Assembly (NCBI GenBank): GCA_963731125.1
Contig: CAVSVP010000023.1
Coordinates: 186,001 to 250,000 of the forward strand
Length of the DNA stretch: 64,000 nucleotides
Source of the DNA: CAVSVP01 sp963731125
Lineage (GTDB): Bacteria; Pseudomonadota; Gammaproteobacteria; Competibacterales; Competibacteraceae
Direction of reading: 5' to 3'
How positions within the stretch are numbered: the stretch's first letter is position 1; each line of letters begins with the position of its first letter. Below, in pieces: positions 9,710-17,445 of the stretch. Both the position numbers and the translations under genes were made by a program. The notes beneath the pieces are model-generated. The model was given only the letters and a program-made list of their open reading frames with translations. It ran no database searches and was not told where the DNA came from.

Positions 9710-10951
9710 TTACGGCAATTTGCCAAAAATCAGCGTACCATTGGTGCCGCCAAAACCGAACGAATTAGACAATACCACCTGAATTTTCATTTCTCGGGCA
9801 CGATGGGGCACATAGTCTAGATCGCATTCCGGATCTGGGTGGTCCAGATTGATGGTCGGCGGTACCACTTGGTCACGCATCGCGAGCAGAGAAAAAATGG
9901 CTTCAACCCCGCCGGCCGCTCCCAGCAGGTGACCGGTCATGGATTTGGTAGAGCTAATGGGCAGTTGATAGGCGTAAGTACCAAAAGCCGCCTTAACGGC
10001 ATCACTTTCCGCCTTGTCCCCGGATTGGGTAGAGGTGCCATGGGCGTTGATGTAGCCGACTTCCTCCGGATTTAACATGGCATCGTGTAGCGCATTGATC
10101 ATACAACGTCGGGCTCCGTCACCGTCCGCCGGGGGCAAAGTCATGTGATAAGCATCGCCGCTCATCCCAAAGCCGAGAAGTTCCGCATAAATACGGGCGC
10201 CACGCTGTTTGGCACGGACATAGTCTTCGAGCACTAAAACCCCCGCTCCATCGCTTAGCACAAAACCGTCCCGCTCCCGGTCCCAGGGTCTGCTAGCTTT
10301 CTGGGGATCGTCGTTGTGCGTGGACAGGGCACGGGCTGCCGCGAAGCCGGAAAGTGCTGTGGGCGTGGTTGCCATCTCGGCGCCGCCGGCAAGCATGACG
10401 TCGGCATCACCGCAGGTGATCATGCGGCCCGCCAAACCAATGCTGTGAGTCGCGGTAGTGCAGGCGGTTACCAGGGCTAGATTGGGTCCTTTGATGCCGT
10501 AAAGAATAGAAATGTTTCCCGAAATCATATTAATAATGCTGCGGGGCACGAAAAACGGCGTAATTTTACGCGCTCCCCCTCTGAGAAAAGACGCATGACC
10601 TTCCTCGATGCCCCCTAACCCGCCGATACCGGAACCGATGGATAAACCAATGCGCTCGGCATTGGCCTCGTTGACTTCAAGACCCGCATCCTGAATAGCT
10701 TGCGCGGCTGCAGCAATACCGTAGTGAATAAAGGAATCCATCTTTTTGGCTTCCTTGCGATTCACGTAGGACCCAATATCGAAGTCCCGTATTGATCCCC
10801 CGAAACGCACGGGAAGATCGCCGGTATCGAAGGCTGTTATCGGCTCGATTCCGCTGTTTCCGGCCAGGATATTCGTCCAGGCAGTCTCTATGCTGTTTCC
10901 CACCGGAGAAATGATGCCCATGCCGGTTACCACAACACGTCGTTTGGCCAC
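9710..10951 (-). CDS. fabF: Beta-ketoacyl-ACP synthase II (FabF)
   Basis: This is the condensing enzyme that elongates acyl-ACP with malonyl-ACP in type II fatty-acid synthesis. The 413 residues carry the KAS II catalytic triad: Cys in VTACTTATHS, His in NAHGTSTQSGD, and His in KSMTGHLLGAAG. The N-terminal VVVTGMGIISPVG motif is intact. It lies 92 bp downstream of acpP in the usual acpP-fabF order. Confidence 0.97.
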   Translation of the reverse strand: MAKRRVVVTGMGIISPVGNSIETAWTNILAGNSGIEPITAFDTGDLPVRFGGSIRDFDIGSYVNRKEAKKMDSFIHYGIAAAAQAIQDAGLEVNEANAERIGLSIGSGIGGLGGIEEGHASFLRGGARKITPFFVPRSIINMISGNISILYGIKGPNLALVTACTTATHSIGLAGRMITCGDADVMLAGGAEMATTPTALSGFAAARALSTHNDDPQKASRPWDRERDGFVLSDGAGVLVLEDYVRAKQRGARIYAELLGFGMSGDAYHMTLPPADGDGARRCMINALHDAMLNPEEVGYINAHGTSTQSGDKAESDAVKAAFGTYAYQLPISSTKSMTGHLLGAAGGVEAIFSLLAMRDQVVPPTINLDHPDPECDLDYVPHRAREMKIQVVLSNSFGFGGTNGTLIFGKLP

Positions 10952-11043
10952 ACGGATACCCTCAATTAGCTATAACGGTCCAGCAACGCACATGGCCGCA
11001 ACCACCACCGGTGATCGCGGCTAGTGGCACTGACTGAATTCGT

Positions 11044-11283
11044 TTATCCCCCCAGATGCGCCTTCACATAGTCGATTGCCTGTTGTACGGTAGTAATTTT
11101 TTCGGCATCCTCGTCGGGAATTTCGCATTCAAATTCTTCTTCTAGAGCCATGACCAGCTCAACGGTATCTAGGGAATCAGCGCCGAGATCTTCCACGAAA
11201 GAGGCGTCATTGGTGACCTGTTCTTCCTTAACACCCAATTGTTCGATGATGATCTTTTTGACGCGTGCTTCAATATTACTCAT
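11044..11283 (-). CDS. acpP: Acyl carrier protein
   Basis: This is a 79-residue acidic protein with the phosphopantetheine attachment serine in GADSLDTVELVMALEEEF. It carries growing acyl chains in type II fatty-acid synthesis. A 180-bp gap separates it from fabG, long enough to hold its own promoter, consistent with the high expression needed for ACP. Length and motif are textbook. Confidence 0.97.
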   Translation of the reverse strand: MSNIEARVKKIIIEQLGVKEEQVTNDASFVEDLGADSLDTVELVMALEEEFECEIPDEDAEKITTVQQAIDYVKAHLGG

Positions 11284-11465
11284 GATTTTTTGATTCCTCT
11301 TTTAGTGAACTCAGGCTAACGCGTTGCCGCGGCTATTGTAAGTAAAACAAGACGTTCAATCTACTGCCCATCAACGATGCCAATGACACGATAGGTGTGC
11401 ATAGAAAATGCCATATAGAAATACCATCCATGCTTTAATTCATTATCAGTATAGGCAATAACACG

Positions 11466-12209
11466 CTAGTTCATATGCATACCCCCGTTCACATGTAGAG
11501 TTTCACCAGTGATATAGGCGGCCTCTTCGGAAACCAGGAAGGCAACGGCGTTGGCAACATCTTGGACATTACCCAGCCGGTGCAAAGGAATGCTCTGGAG
11601 AAGGGTGGCACGTTGCGCTTCGGGTAAGGCTTGCGTCATTTCGGTGTCGATAAAACCGGGAGCCACGGCATTTACCGTAATATTTCGGGAGCCGACTTCC
11701 CGCGCCAGAGACTTGGTGAACCCGATAATGCCGGCTTTAGCGGCTGCATAGTTAGTCTGACCTGCATTACCTGTGGCACCGATCACCGAAGTAATACTCA
11801 CGATGCGTCCATGACGAGTTTTCAGCATCCCCCTCAGTACGGCGCGGCTTAACCGATATACCGAAGAGAGATCCACGTCGAGTACACTGTTCCACTCTTC
11901 CTCTTTCATACGCATCAGAATATTATCGCGAGTGATACCGGCATTATTGACCAATATCGTAGGGCTGCCAAACTCCTGAGTCACCGTTCCAACCACCGTT
12001 TCCACCGATTCGGGAGCGGTGACGTCCAGGCGCAGGCCACGTCCTTGGCTGCCTGTGGTTTGCAGATCCCGGCCGATGGCCTCGGCCCCGGTCTCGGTAG
12101 TGGCTGTGCCGATCACGGTAGCGCCACGCCGACCCAGTTCCCGGGCAATGGCCTGGCCGATGCCGCGGCTGGCACCGCTAATGAGAGCAATTTGGCCTTG
12201 CAGATTCAT
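11466..12209 (-). CDS. fabG: 3-oxoacyl-ACP reductase FabG
   Basis: This is an NADPH-dependent short-chain dehydrogenase of 247 residues. It has the nucleotide-binding SGASRGIGQAIA motif at the N terminus, the NNAG motif, and the catalytic Ser plus YAAAK (Tyr and Lys) near residues 140-160. It reduces 3-oxoacyl-ACP in fatty-acid elongation. It begins only 36 bp after fabH. The malonyl-CoA:ACP transacylase gene (fabD) that normally sits between them is missing. Confidence 0.96.
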   Translation of the reverse strand: MNLQGQIALISGASRGIGQAIARELGRRGATVIGTATTETGAEAIGRDLQTTGSQGRGLRLDVTAPESVETVVGTVTQEFGSPTILVNNAGITRDNILMRMKEEEWNSVLDVDLSSVYRLSRAVLRGMLKTRHGRIVSITSVIGATGNAGQTNYAAAKAGIIGFTKSLAREVGSRNITVNAVAPGFIDTEMTQALPEAQRATLLQSIPLHRLGNVQDVANAVAFLVSEEAAYITGETLHVNGGMHMN

Positions 12210-12245
12210 GGGCTTTTCCCGTGCACGAAAAGATGACTGATAGGA

Positions 12246-13214
12246 TCAATAATTGAGTAGGACGGAACCCCAAGTAAACCCTCCGCCAAAGGCCTCCAGC
12301 AGCAGAGTATCGCCGCGTTGAATACGCCCGTCCCGTACCGCTACATCGAGCGCCAGGGGAACCGAAGCGGCTGAGGTATTACCATGCAGTTTGACGGTAC
12401 TCACCACCCGTTCGGTGGGTATTTGTAATTTCTTAGCCGTTGCCGCGAGAATTCGCTCATTCGCCTGATGAGGAATCAGCCAGTCGATAGCATCGATCGT
12501 CAACTGATTGGCTTTTAGCGTCTCCTCGGCGATGCGGCTCAGGGTGTTGACCGCAATCTTGAAGACTTCATAACCACGCATGGCGACATAGGCGGCATTG
12601 CGTTGCGTTTCGTCATAGCCGCGGGAAATACCGGCCGGTACCCAGAGAAGCTCTTTATAGCGGCCATCGGCGTGGAGGTGGCTGGAAAGAATACCGGGCC
12701 GCTCGGCCGCCTCTAGCAGCACGGCACCGGCGCCATCGCCGAATAAGATACACGTGCTCCGGTCATGCCAATCGATGATACGGGTGAATGTCTCCGCTCC
12801 CACCACCAGCACCCGAGTGGCGTTACCGTTGCGAATAAATTGATCGGCGATACTCAAGGCGTAGATAAAGCCCGTGCAGACGGCCTGTACATCAAATGCG
12901 GCACAACCGTAGTTACCTAAGCGATCCTGAAGCTGGCTGGCGACACTGGGAAAGACATGATCGGGTGTCGTGGTGGCCAGCACGATCATATCGATACTGG
13001 TGGATTCTATCCCCGCCGCTTCGATAGCCGCCCGCGCCGAGGCTTCCGCCAGGTCACAGGTGGTTTCATCGGGAGCCGCAATGTGTCGCTGTTCAACCCC
13101 GGTGCGTTCCCGAATCCACTGTTCCGAGGTATCAACCATCTTCTCCAATTCGCTATTGGTAAGAACCCGTTGCGGCAGATAGCTGCCGGTGCCAATAATG
13201 CTTGCATATTTCAC
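12246..13214 (-). CDS. fabH: Beta-ketoacyl-ACP synthase III (FabH)
   Basis: This enzyme starts fatty-acid synthesis by condensing acetyl-CoA (or another starter) with malonyl-ACP. The 322 residues show the Cys-His-Asn catalytic set: Cys in QAVCTGFIYALS, His in LIPHQANERI and Asn in KLHGNTSAAS. The start overlaps the plsX stop by 4 bp. Since propionyl-CoA is probably abundant in this organism, odd-chain priming is possible, but the sequence alone does not show starter preference. Confidence 0.96.
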   Translation of the reverse strand: MKYASIIGTGSYLPQRVLTNSELEKMVDTSEQWIRERTGVEQRHIAAPDETTCDLAEASARAAIEAAGIESTSIDMIVLATTTPDHVFPSVASQLQDRLGNYGCAAFDVQAVCTGFIYALSIADQFIRNGNATRVLVVGAETFTRIIDWHDRSTCILFGDGAGAVLLEAAERPGILSSHLHADGRYKELLWVPAGISRGYDETQRNAAYVAMRGYEVFKIAVNTLSRIAEETLKANQLTIDAIDWLIPHQANERILAATAKKLQIPTERVVSTVKLHGNTSAASVPLALDVAVRDGRIQRGDTLLLEAFGGGFTWGSVLLNY

Positions 13215-14242
13215 AGCGCCTGCTTCTCCAGGTGAAGTGCGGAAAGGTAACGGTTAATGCGCTGCGGTACGGCTTTTTTCACTTCCAGCATCGCGATGTT
13301 GATGGCGTTGGCAAACGCCACAGCATCGGCGCTCCCATGACTTTTAATCACGATACCCTGTAAGCCTAGCAGGCTGGCACCGTTATAGCGACGGGGATCG
13401 ATTTTGCGACTGAAGGCACGCAGTACCGGCATAGCCACCAGGCCTGCGAAGCGAGTCAGCAGGTTTCTTTGAAACTCTTTTGTCATGAAATGGCGGATCA
13501 GTTGAGCCACGCCCTCACTGGTTTTTAAGGCTACGTTACCCACAAAACCGTCGCACACCACCACATCCAGGTTCTCGAGAAAAATTCCGTTACCTTCGAC
13601 AAAGCCGACGTAATTGAGATTGCTGGCAGTCAGCAAGGCGGCGGCATTTTTGACCTGCTCATTGCCTTTAATCTCCTCCTCGCCGATGTTCAGCAGTCCC
13701 ACGCGAGGCATCTCAATATTATCGACCGCGGAGGCCAGTACCGAACCCATCACGGCAAATTGCAGGAGATGTTCGGCCTTGCTATCCACGTTAGCACCGA
13801 GATCCAGCACATGGGTATGGCCGTGTATGGAAGGAATCGTTGTACAAATGGCCGGTCGATCGATGCCCGGCAGCGTTTTGAGCACGAACCGCGCGGTGGC
13901 CATGAGCGCGCCGGTATTGCCGGCGCTTACGCAGGCATCCGCTTCCCCTTGTTTAACCAGATTAATGGCGATCCGCATGGAGGAGTCTTTCTTCAGGCGT
14001 AACGCCTGGGAAGGATGGTCATTCATGCCGACCGTCTGGGAAGCGTGGCGAATGGTCAGATGCGGGTGCTGGAGGGCGCCGTGGTCTGCCAGCTTGGCCG
14101 CCAAGCTGTCTTGTTGGCCTACCAGAATCAGTTCGACAGGCTCTTGCGCTGATTTCAGAACAGTCAGGGCGGCGGGTACGACCACATCGGGGCCGATGTC
14201 TCCACCCATGCCATCGAGAGCGATGGTCAGCGGCCGCTTCAT
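13211..14242 (-). CDS. plsX: Phosphate acyltransferase PlsX
   Basis: This enzyme makes acyl-phosphate from acyl-ACP for phospholipid synthesis. The 343 residues start with the PlsX signature IALDGMGGDIGPDVVVPAAL and contain VSAGNTGALMA and LLNIGEEEIKGNEQ further on. It sits between rpmF and fabH as in most gammaproteobacteria and overlaps fabH by 4 bp. A long antisense open frame across it is a coding shadow. Confidence 0.96.
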   Translation of the reverse strand: MKRPLTIALDGMGGDIGPDVVVPAALTVLKSAQEPVELILVGQQDSLAAKLADHGALQHPHLTIRHASQTVGMNDHPSQALRLKKDSSMRIAINLVKQGEADACVSAGNTGALMATARFVLKTLPGIDRPAICTTIPSIHGHTHVLDLGANVDSKAEHLLQFAVMGSVLASAVDNIEMPRVGLLNIGEEEIKGNEQVKNAAALLTASNLNYVGFVEGNGIFLENLDVVVCDGFVGNVALKTSEGVAQLIRHFMTKEFQRNLLTRFAGLVAMPVLRAFSRKIDPRRYNGASLLGLQGIVIKSHGSADAVAFANAINIAMLEVKKAVPQRINRYLSALHLEKQAL

Positions 14243-14345
14243 TGGGGTAGCCAGAACATATAGGAATAATGGGATGAGCGAATACAGGCGAAAACGCGGG
14301 TGTAAAAGAATAGTCGCTACAGAGAGAGTGCGTAACGGTTCGCCA

Positions 14346-14534
14346 CTATTCTGTCTCTTCTTCCTTGGCAGCGATTATCCTGCGTCCCCGATAATAACCG
14401 TCGGGCGAAATATGGTGACGGCGATGGGTTTCTCCAGACGTTGGGTCAATCGACAGAGCAGGGGCGTCTAGCACATCGTGGGCGCGCCGCTTACCCCGTT
14501 TGGCAGGCGTTTTGCGATTCTGTTGAACGGCCAT
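14346..14534 (-). CDS. rpmF: 50S ribosomal protein L32
   Basis: This is a 62-residue basic protein starting MAVQQNRKTPAKRGKRRAHD, the standard proteobacterial L32 N terminus. It also has the DPTSGETHRRHHISPDGYYRG stretch, where the zinc-binding cysteines of some L32 proteins are absent (the zinc-free form). A strong AGGAG site precedes the ATG. It follows yceD by 3 bp and precedes plsX, the classical order. Confidence 0.96.
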   Translation of the reverse strand: MAVQQNRKTPAKRGKRRAHDVLDAPALSIDPTSGETHRRHHISPDGYYRGRRIIAAKEEETE

Positions 14535-14537
14535 GGC

Positions 14538-15086
14538 TTATTGCTCCTTTTTTAAATCGTCTAATAATGATGCAAGGTTGGTAAGAGGATTCGTTTTCTC
14601 AGGCGGCTGCGGTTGACCCGGCCACACAAAGCCATTGGCCTCGCACTGGCGCAAATGTTGGTGTTTGGGTACCAGCGGCAGCGCTAAAATGAGTTCATCT
14701 TCCACCAGATCCGATATCCGCACTTCACCCTCCGGAACCAATAACGGCTCATAGTCCTCTGGCAGCTCGTCAAGCCGAGCTTCGCCGGGCAAGGCCCCCA
14801 GCCGTAAGTCTGCCACTATCGGGAGGTGCATAGGGGTCATACAGCGCTGGCAGATCATTGCAACCGTTACCTCAAGATGGCCGGCGATAAAACGAATATT
14901 CTGCTCATCAATGCCGGTTTCCAGTTCAACCGCTACGCTGCCCTGGGTTGCATGGAGCAGCGAAGTCAGACGCGGCATAAGGGCTAAGGGTAATGTCCCT
15001 TGCCATCGGCACCGGGTAGCGCCTAACTTCCAAACGTTGATTTTCTCTGGGAGCCGAGTCTGCATAAGAGGCGAAATGATATACAT
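14538..15086 (-). CDS. yceD: YceD/DUF177 family protein (23S rRNA accumulation protein)
   Basis: This is a DUF177 protein of 182 residues. The likely alternative start at 15065 (MQTRLPEKINVW) would give 175 residues and fits family N termini better. Neither start has a clear ribosome site. The core has a CQRC pair near residues 90-93 and an acidic middle. The C-terminal region PLVPKHQHLRQCEANGF resembles the family end motif. In E. coli and plants, members affect 23S rRNA processing or accumulation, but the mechanism is unclear. The gene leads the rpmF-plsX-fab operon. Confidence 0.9.
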   Translation of the reverse strand: MYIISPLMQTRLPEKINVWKLGATRCRWQGTLPLALMPRLTSLLHATQGSVAVELETGIDEQNIRFIAGHLEVTVAMICQRCMTPMHLPIVADLRLGALPGEARLDELPEDYEPLLVPEGEVRISDLVEDELILALPLVPKHQHLRQCEANGFVWPGQPQPPEKTNPLTNLASLLDDLKKEQ

Positions 15087-15098
15087 GCACCGAACTTA

Positions 15099-15134
15099 TG
15101 TCAAAATTTTGACAAGAATCCGGTATTATGCCAA
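15099..15134 (-). promoter_or_regulatory. Candidate promoter with overlapping palindrome upstream of yceD
   Basis: Read on the minus strand, TTGGCA (15134-15129), a 17-bp spacer and CAAAAT (15111-15106) form a plausible sigma-70 promoter for the yceD-rpmF-plsX-fab operon. A perfect 16-bp palindrome, TGTCAAAATTTTGACA, covers 15099-15114 and overlaps the -10 box, where a repressor could act. I do not recognise it as the site of a known regulator. Confidence 0.35.
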
Positions 15135-15219
15135 ATAATTACCGGTTTTTTTAGTAGCGCCGTCACGGCAAACTCTCTACACCGTTACCTAAGCTAACCC
15201 AACTCGGAAAGAGCGTACC

Positions 15220-15819
15220 ATGAACCAGCGTCTGCCGGACGGACGCCGTCTGCTGCTTGCTTCCACCTCTTTATTTCGCCGCGAGCTGTTGGCGCGCTTG
15301 GCACTGCCTTTTGCAGCCATCGCTCCCGACATTGACGAAACGCCGATGCCGGGCGAGGAGGCGAGCGTCCTGGTGGCGCGCCTTGCGCATGAGAAAGCCC
15401 AGGCGGTTGCACGGCAGGAACCCGAGGCGTTGGTGATTGGTGCGGATCAGGTGGCGGTATTGGATCAGCTTATATTGGGCAAGCCGGGTACGCACGAACG
15501 AGCGGTACAGCAGCTGGCGCGGGCATCGGGTAAGACCGTCGGTTTCTTAACCGGCCTGTGCCTGCTCGATAGTGCAAGCGGCCGTCGTCAAGCGGCCGTG
15601 GTGCCGTTTCAGGTGAGATTTCGGAAATTGCGTTCCCGGCAAATTGAAAACTACCTGCGCCGTGAGCAACCGTACCAATGTGCGGGCAGTTTTAAATCAG
15701 AAGGCTTGGGAATTGCCCTGTTTGAACGGCTGGAAGGCGAAGACCCTACCAGCTTAGTGGGTTTGCCGCTCATTCGGCTTATCCGGATGCTCGAGGCGGA
15801 GGGCGTTGCGGTGCTGTAG
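15220..15819 (+). CDS. Maf family nucleotide pyrophosphatase (YceF type)
   Basis: This 199-residue Maf-fold protein has the N-terminal LLLASTSLFRRELLARL motif and the catalytic-region stretch VIGADQVAVLD near residues 72-82. The family hydrolyses non-canonical or modified nucleoside triphosphates. The position divergent from yceD-rpmF matches E. coli yceF, whose product prefers 7-methyl-GTP, so I infer the same subfamily. The ATG at 15220 is 133 bp from yceD, leaving room for divergent promoters. Confidence 0.92.
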   Translation: MNQRLPDGRRLLLASTSLFRRELLARLALPFAAIAPDIDETPMPGEEASVLVARLAHEKAQAVARQEPEALVIGADQVAVLDQLILGKPGTHERAVQQLARASGKTVGFLTGLCLLDSASGRRQAAVVPFQVRFRKLRSRQIENYLRREQPYQCAGSFKSEGLGIALFERLEGEDPTSLVGLPLIRLIRMLEAEGVAVL

Positions 15820-15900
15820 CGTCATGCATAGTTTCTGAATAACGTTAACAATCGGGGCGCCGGCCGTAGACGTTGGCGCATGTAAAGGAGAAAGTGCTTT

Positions 15901-17433
15901 ATGTATGAAATTCTTAAGCAACTAGAAGAAAAACGCGCCGCGGCACGGCTGGGCGGCGGCCAAAAACGAATTGACGCGCAGCATGCCAAAGGCAAGCTTG
16001 CGGCTCGCGAGCGCATCGAGTTGCTACTGGATCCGGGCAGCTTCGAGGAATGGGATTTGTTTGTCGAGCATCGCTGTACCGAGTTCGGCATGGCGAATCA
16101 GACCATTCCCGGCGACGGCGTAGTGACCGGCTACGGCACCATCAACGGCCGCGTCGTCTTTGTATTTAGCCAGGATTTTACGGTGTTCGGCGGTTCTCTC
16201 TCGGAGGCCCACGCCGAAAAAATCTGCAAGATCATGGATCATGCCATGCGCGTGGGGGCGCCGGTGATTGGCCTGAACGATTCCGGGGGGGCGCGCATTC
16301 AGGAAGGCGTTGCTTCGCTGGCCGGCTACGCCGATGTCTTTCAGCGCAATGTCATGGCCTCGGGCGTCATCCCCCAGATCTCCGTGATTATGGGAGCCTG
16401 CGCCGGCGGCGCCGTTTATTCCCCGGCCATGACCGATTTTATCTTTATGGTCAAAGACACCTCGTATATGTTTGTCACCGGTCCCGAGGTGGTCAAGACG
16501 GTAACCAATGAGGAAGTCACCCATGAGGAGCTGGGTGGTGCCGTGACTCATTCCACCAAATCGGGCGTGGCCGATTGGGCTTTTGATAACGACGTGCAGG
16601 CGTTACTGGCGGTGCGCCGGTTTCTCAATTACCTGCCCGCCAATAATCGGGAGAAACCGCCCGTCCGGCCGACCCCCGATCCCGCCGAGCGCCTGGACCC
16701 TTCCCTGGATACTCTGGTGCCGCCTAACCCCAACAAGCCCTATGATATGAAGGAGCTGATTTTCAAGATCGTGGATGATCACGATTTCACGGAACTGCAG
16801 CCGGCCTATGCCAAAAACATTATCATCGGGTTTGGGCGTATGGAAGGTTCGACGGTAGGCATCGTGGCCAACCAGCCGCTGGTGCTGGCCGGTTGCCTGG
16901 ATATCGACTCTGCCATCAAGGCGGCGCGTTTCGTGCGCTTTTGTGACTGCTTTAATATTCCTATTCTCACCTTTGTGGACGTGCCCGGCTTTATGCCCGG
17001 TACCGATCAGGAATACGGCGGCATTATCAGACACGGCGCCAAGCTGCTCTACGCCTATGCCGAGGCGACGGTGCCTAAGATCACGGTGATTACCCGCAAG
17101 GCCTATGGCGGCGCCTATGATGTGATGAGTTCCAAACATCTGCGCGGCGATGTCAATTTCGCCTGGCCCACCGCAGAGATTGCCGTGATGGGGTCCAAGG
17201 GGGCGGTGGAAATTATCTTTCGCCAGGAAATCCGCGATACCGAACTGATCGCCGAACGCACCCGGGTGTACCGCACCCGGTTCGCCAACCCGTTCATTGC
17301 CGGCAGCCGCGGGTTTATCGATGATGTCATCATGCCCCGCACCACCCGCAAGCGCATCTGCCGCTCGCTGTCCATGCTCAAGGACAAAAAGCTGGAGAAT
17401 CCCTGGCGCAAACACGGCAATATTCCCCTGTAA
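15901..17433 (+). CDS. pccB: Propionyl-CoA carboxylase carboxyltransferase (beta) subunit
   Basis: This subunit transfers CO2 from carboxybiotin to an acyl-CoA. The 510 residues form the two crotonase-like halves of the family. GGARIQEGVASLAGYADVF and PGFMPGTDQEYGGIIRHGAK are the acyl-CoA and biotin-site glycine-rich signatures. Propionyl-CoA is the likeliest substrate, given the methylmalonyl-CoA mutase and ethylmalonyl-CoA genes nearby, but acetyl-CoA or other acyl-CoAs cannot be excluded from sequence. The stop is 12 bp before pccA, and a ribosome site AAGGAGA precedes the ATG. A paralogue, the decarboxylase alpha subunit, lies at 33508-35061. Confidence 0.93.
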   Translation: MYEILKQLEEKRAAARLGGGQKRIDAQHAKGKLAARERIELLLDPGSFEEWDLFVEHRCTEFGMANQTIPGDGVVTGYGTINGRVVFVFSQDFTVFGGSLSEAHAEKICKIMDHAMRVGAPVIGLNDSGGARIQEGVASLAGYADVFQRNVMASGVIPQISVIMGACAGGAVYSPAMTDFIFMVKDTSYMFVTGPEVVKTVTNEEVTHEELGGAVTHSTKSGVADWAFDNDVQALLAVRRFLNYLPANNREKPPVRPTPDPAERLDPSLDTLVPPNPNKPYDMKELIFKIVDDHDFTELQPAYAKNIIIGFGRMEGSTVGIVANQPLVLAGCLDIDSAIKAARFVRFCDCFNIPILTFVDVPGFMPGTDQEYGGIIRHGAKLLYAYAEATVPKITVITRKAYGGAYDVMSSKHLRGDVNFAWPTAEIAVMGSKGAVEIIFRQEIRDTELIAERTRVYRTRFANPFIAGSRGFIDDVIMPRTTRKRICRSLSMLKDKKLENPWRKHGNIPL

Positions 17434-17445
17434 GGAGCGCTTGTT

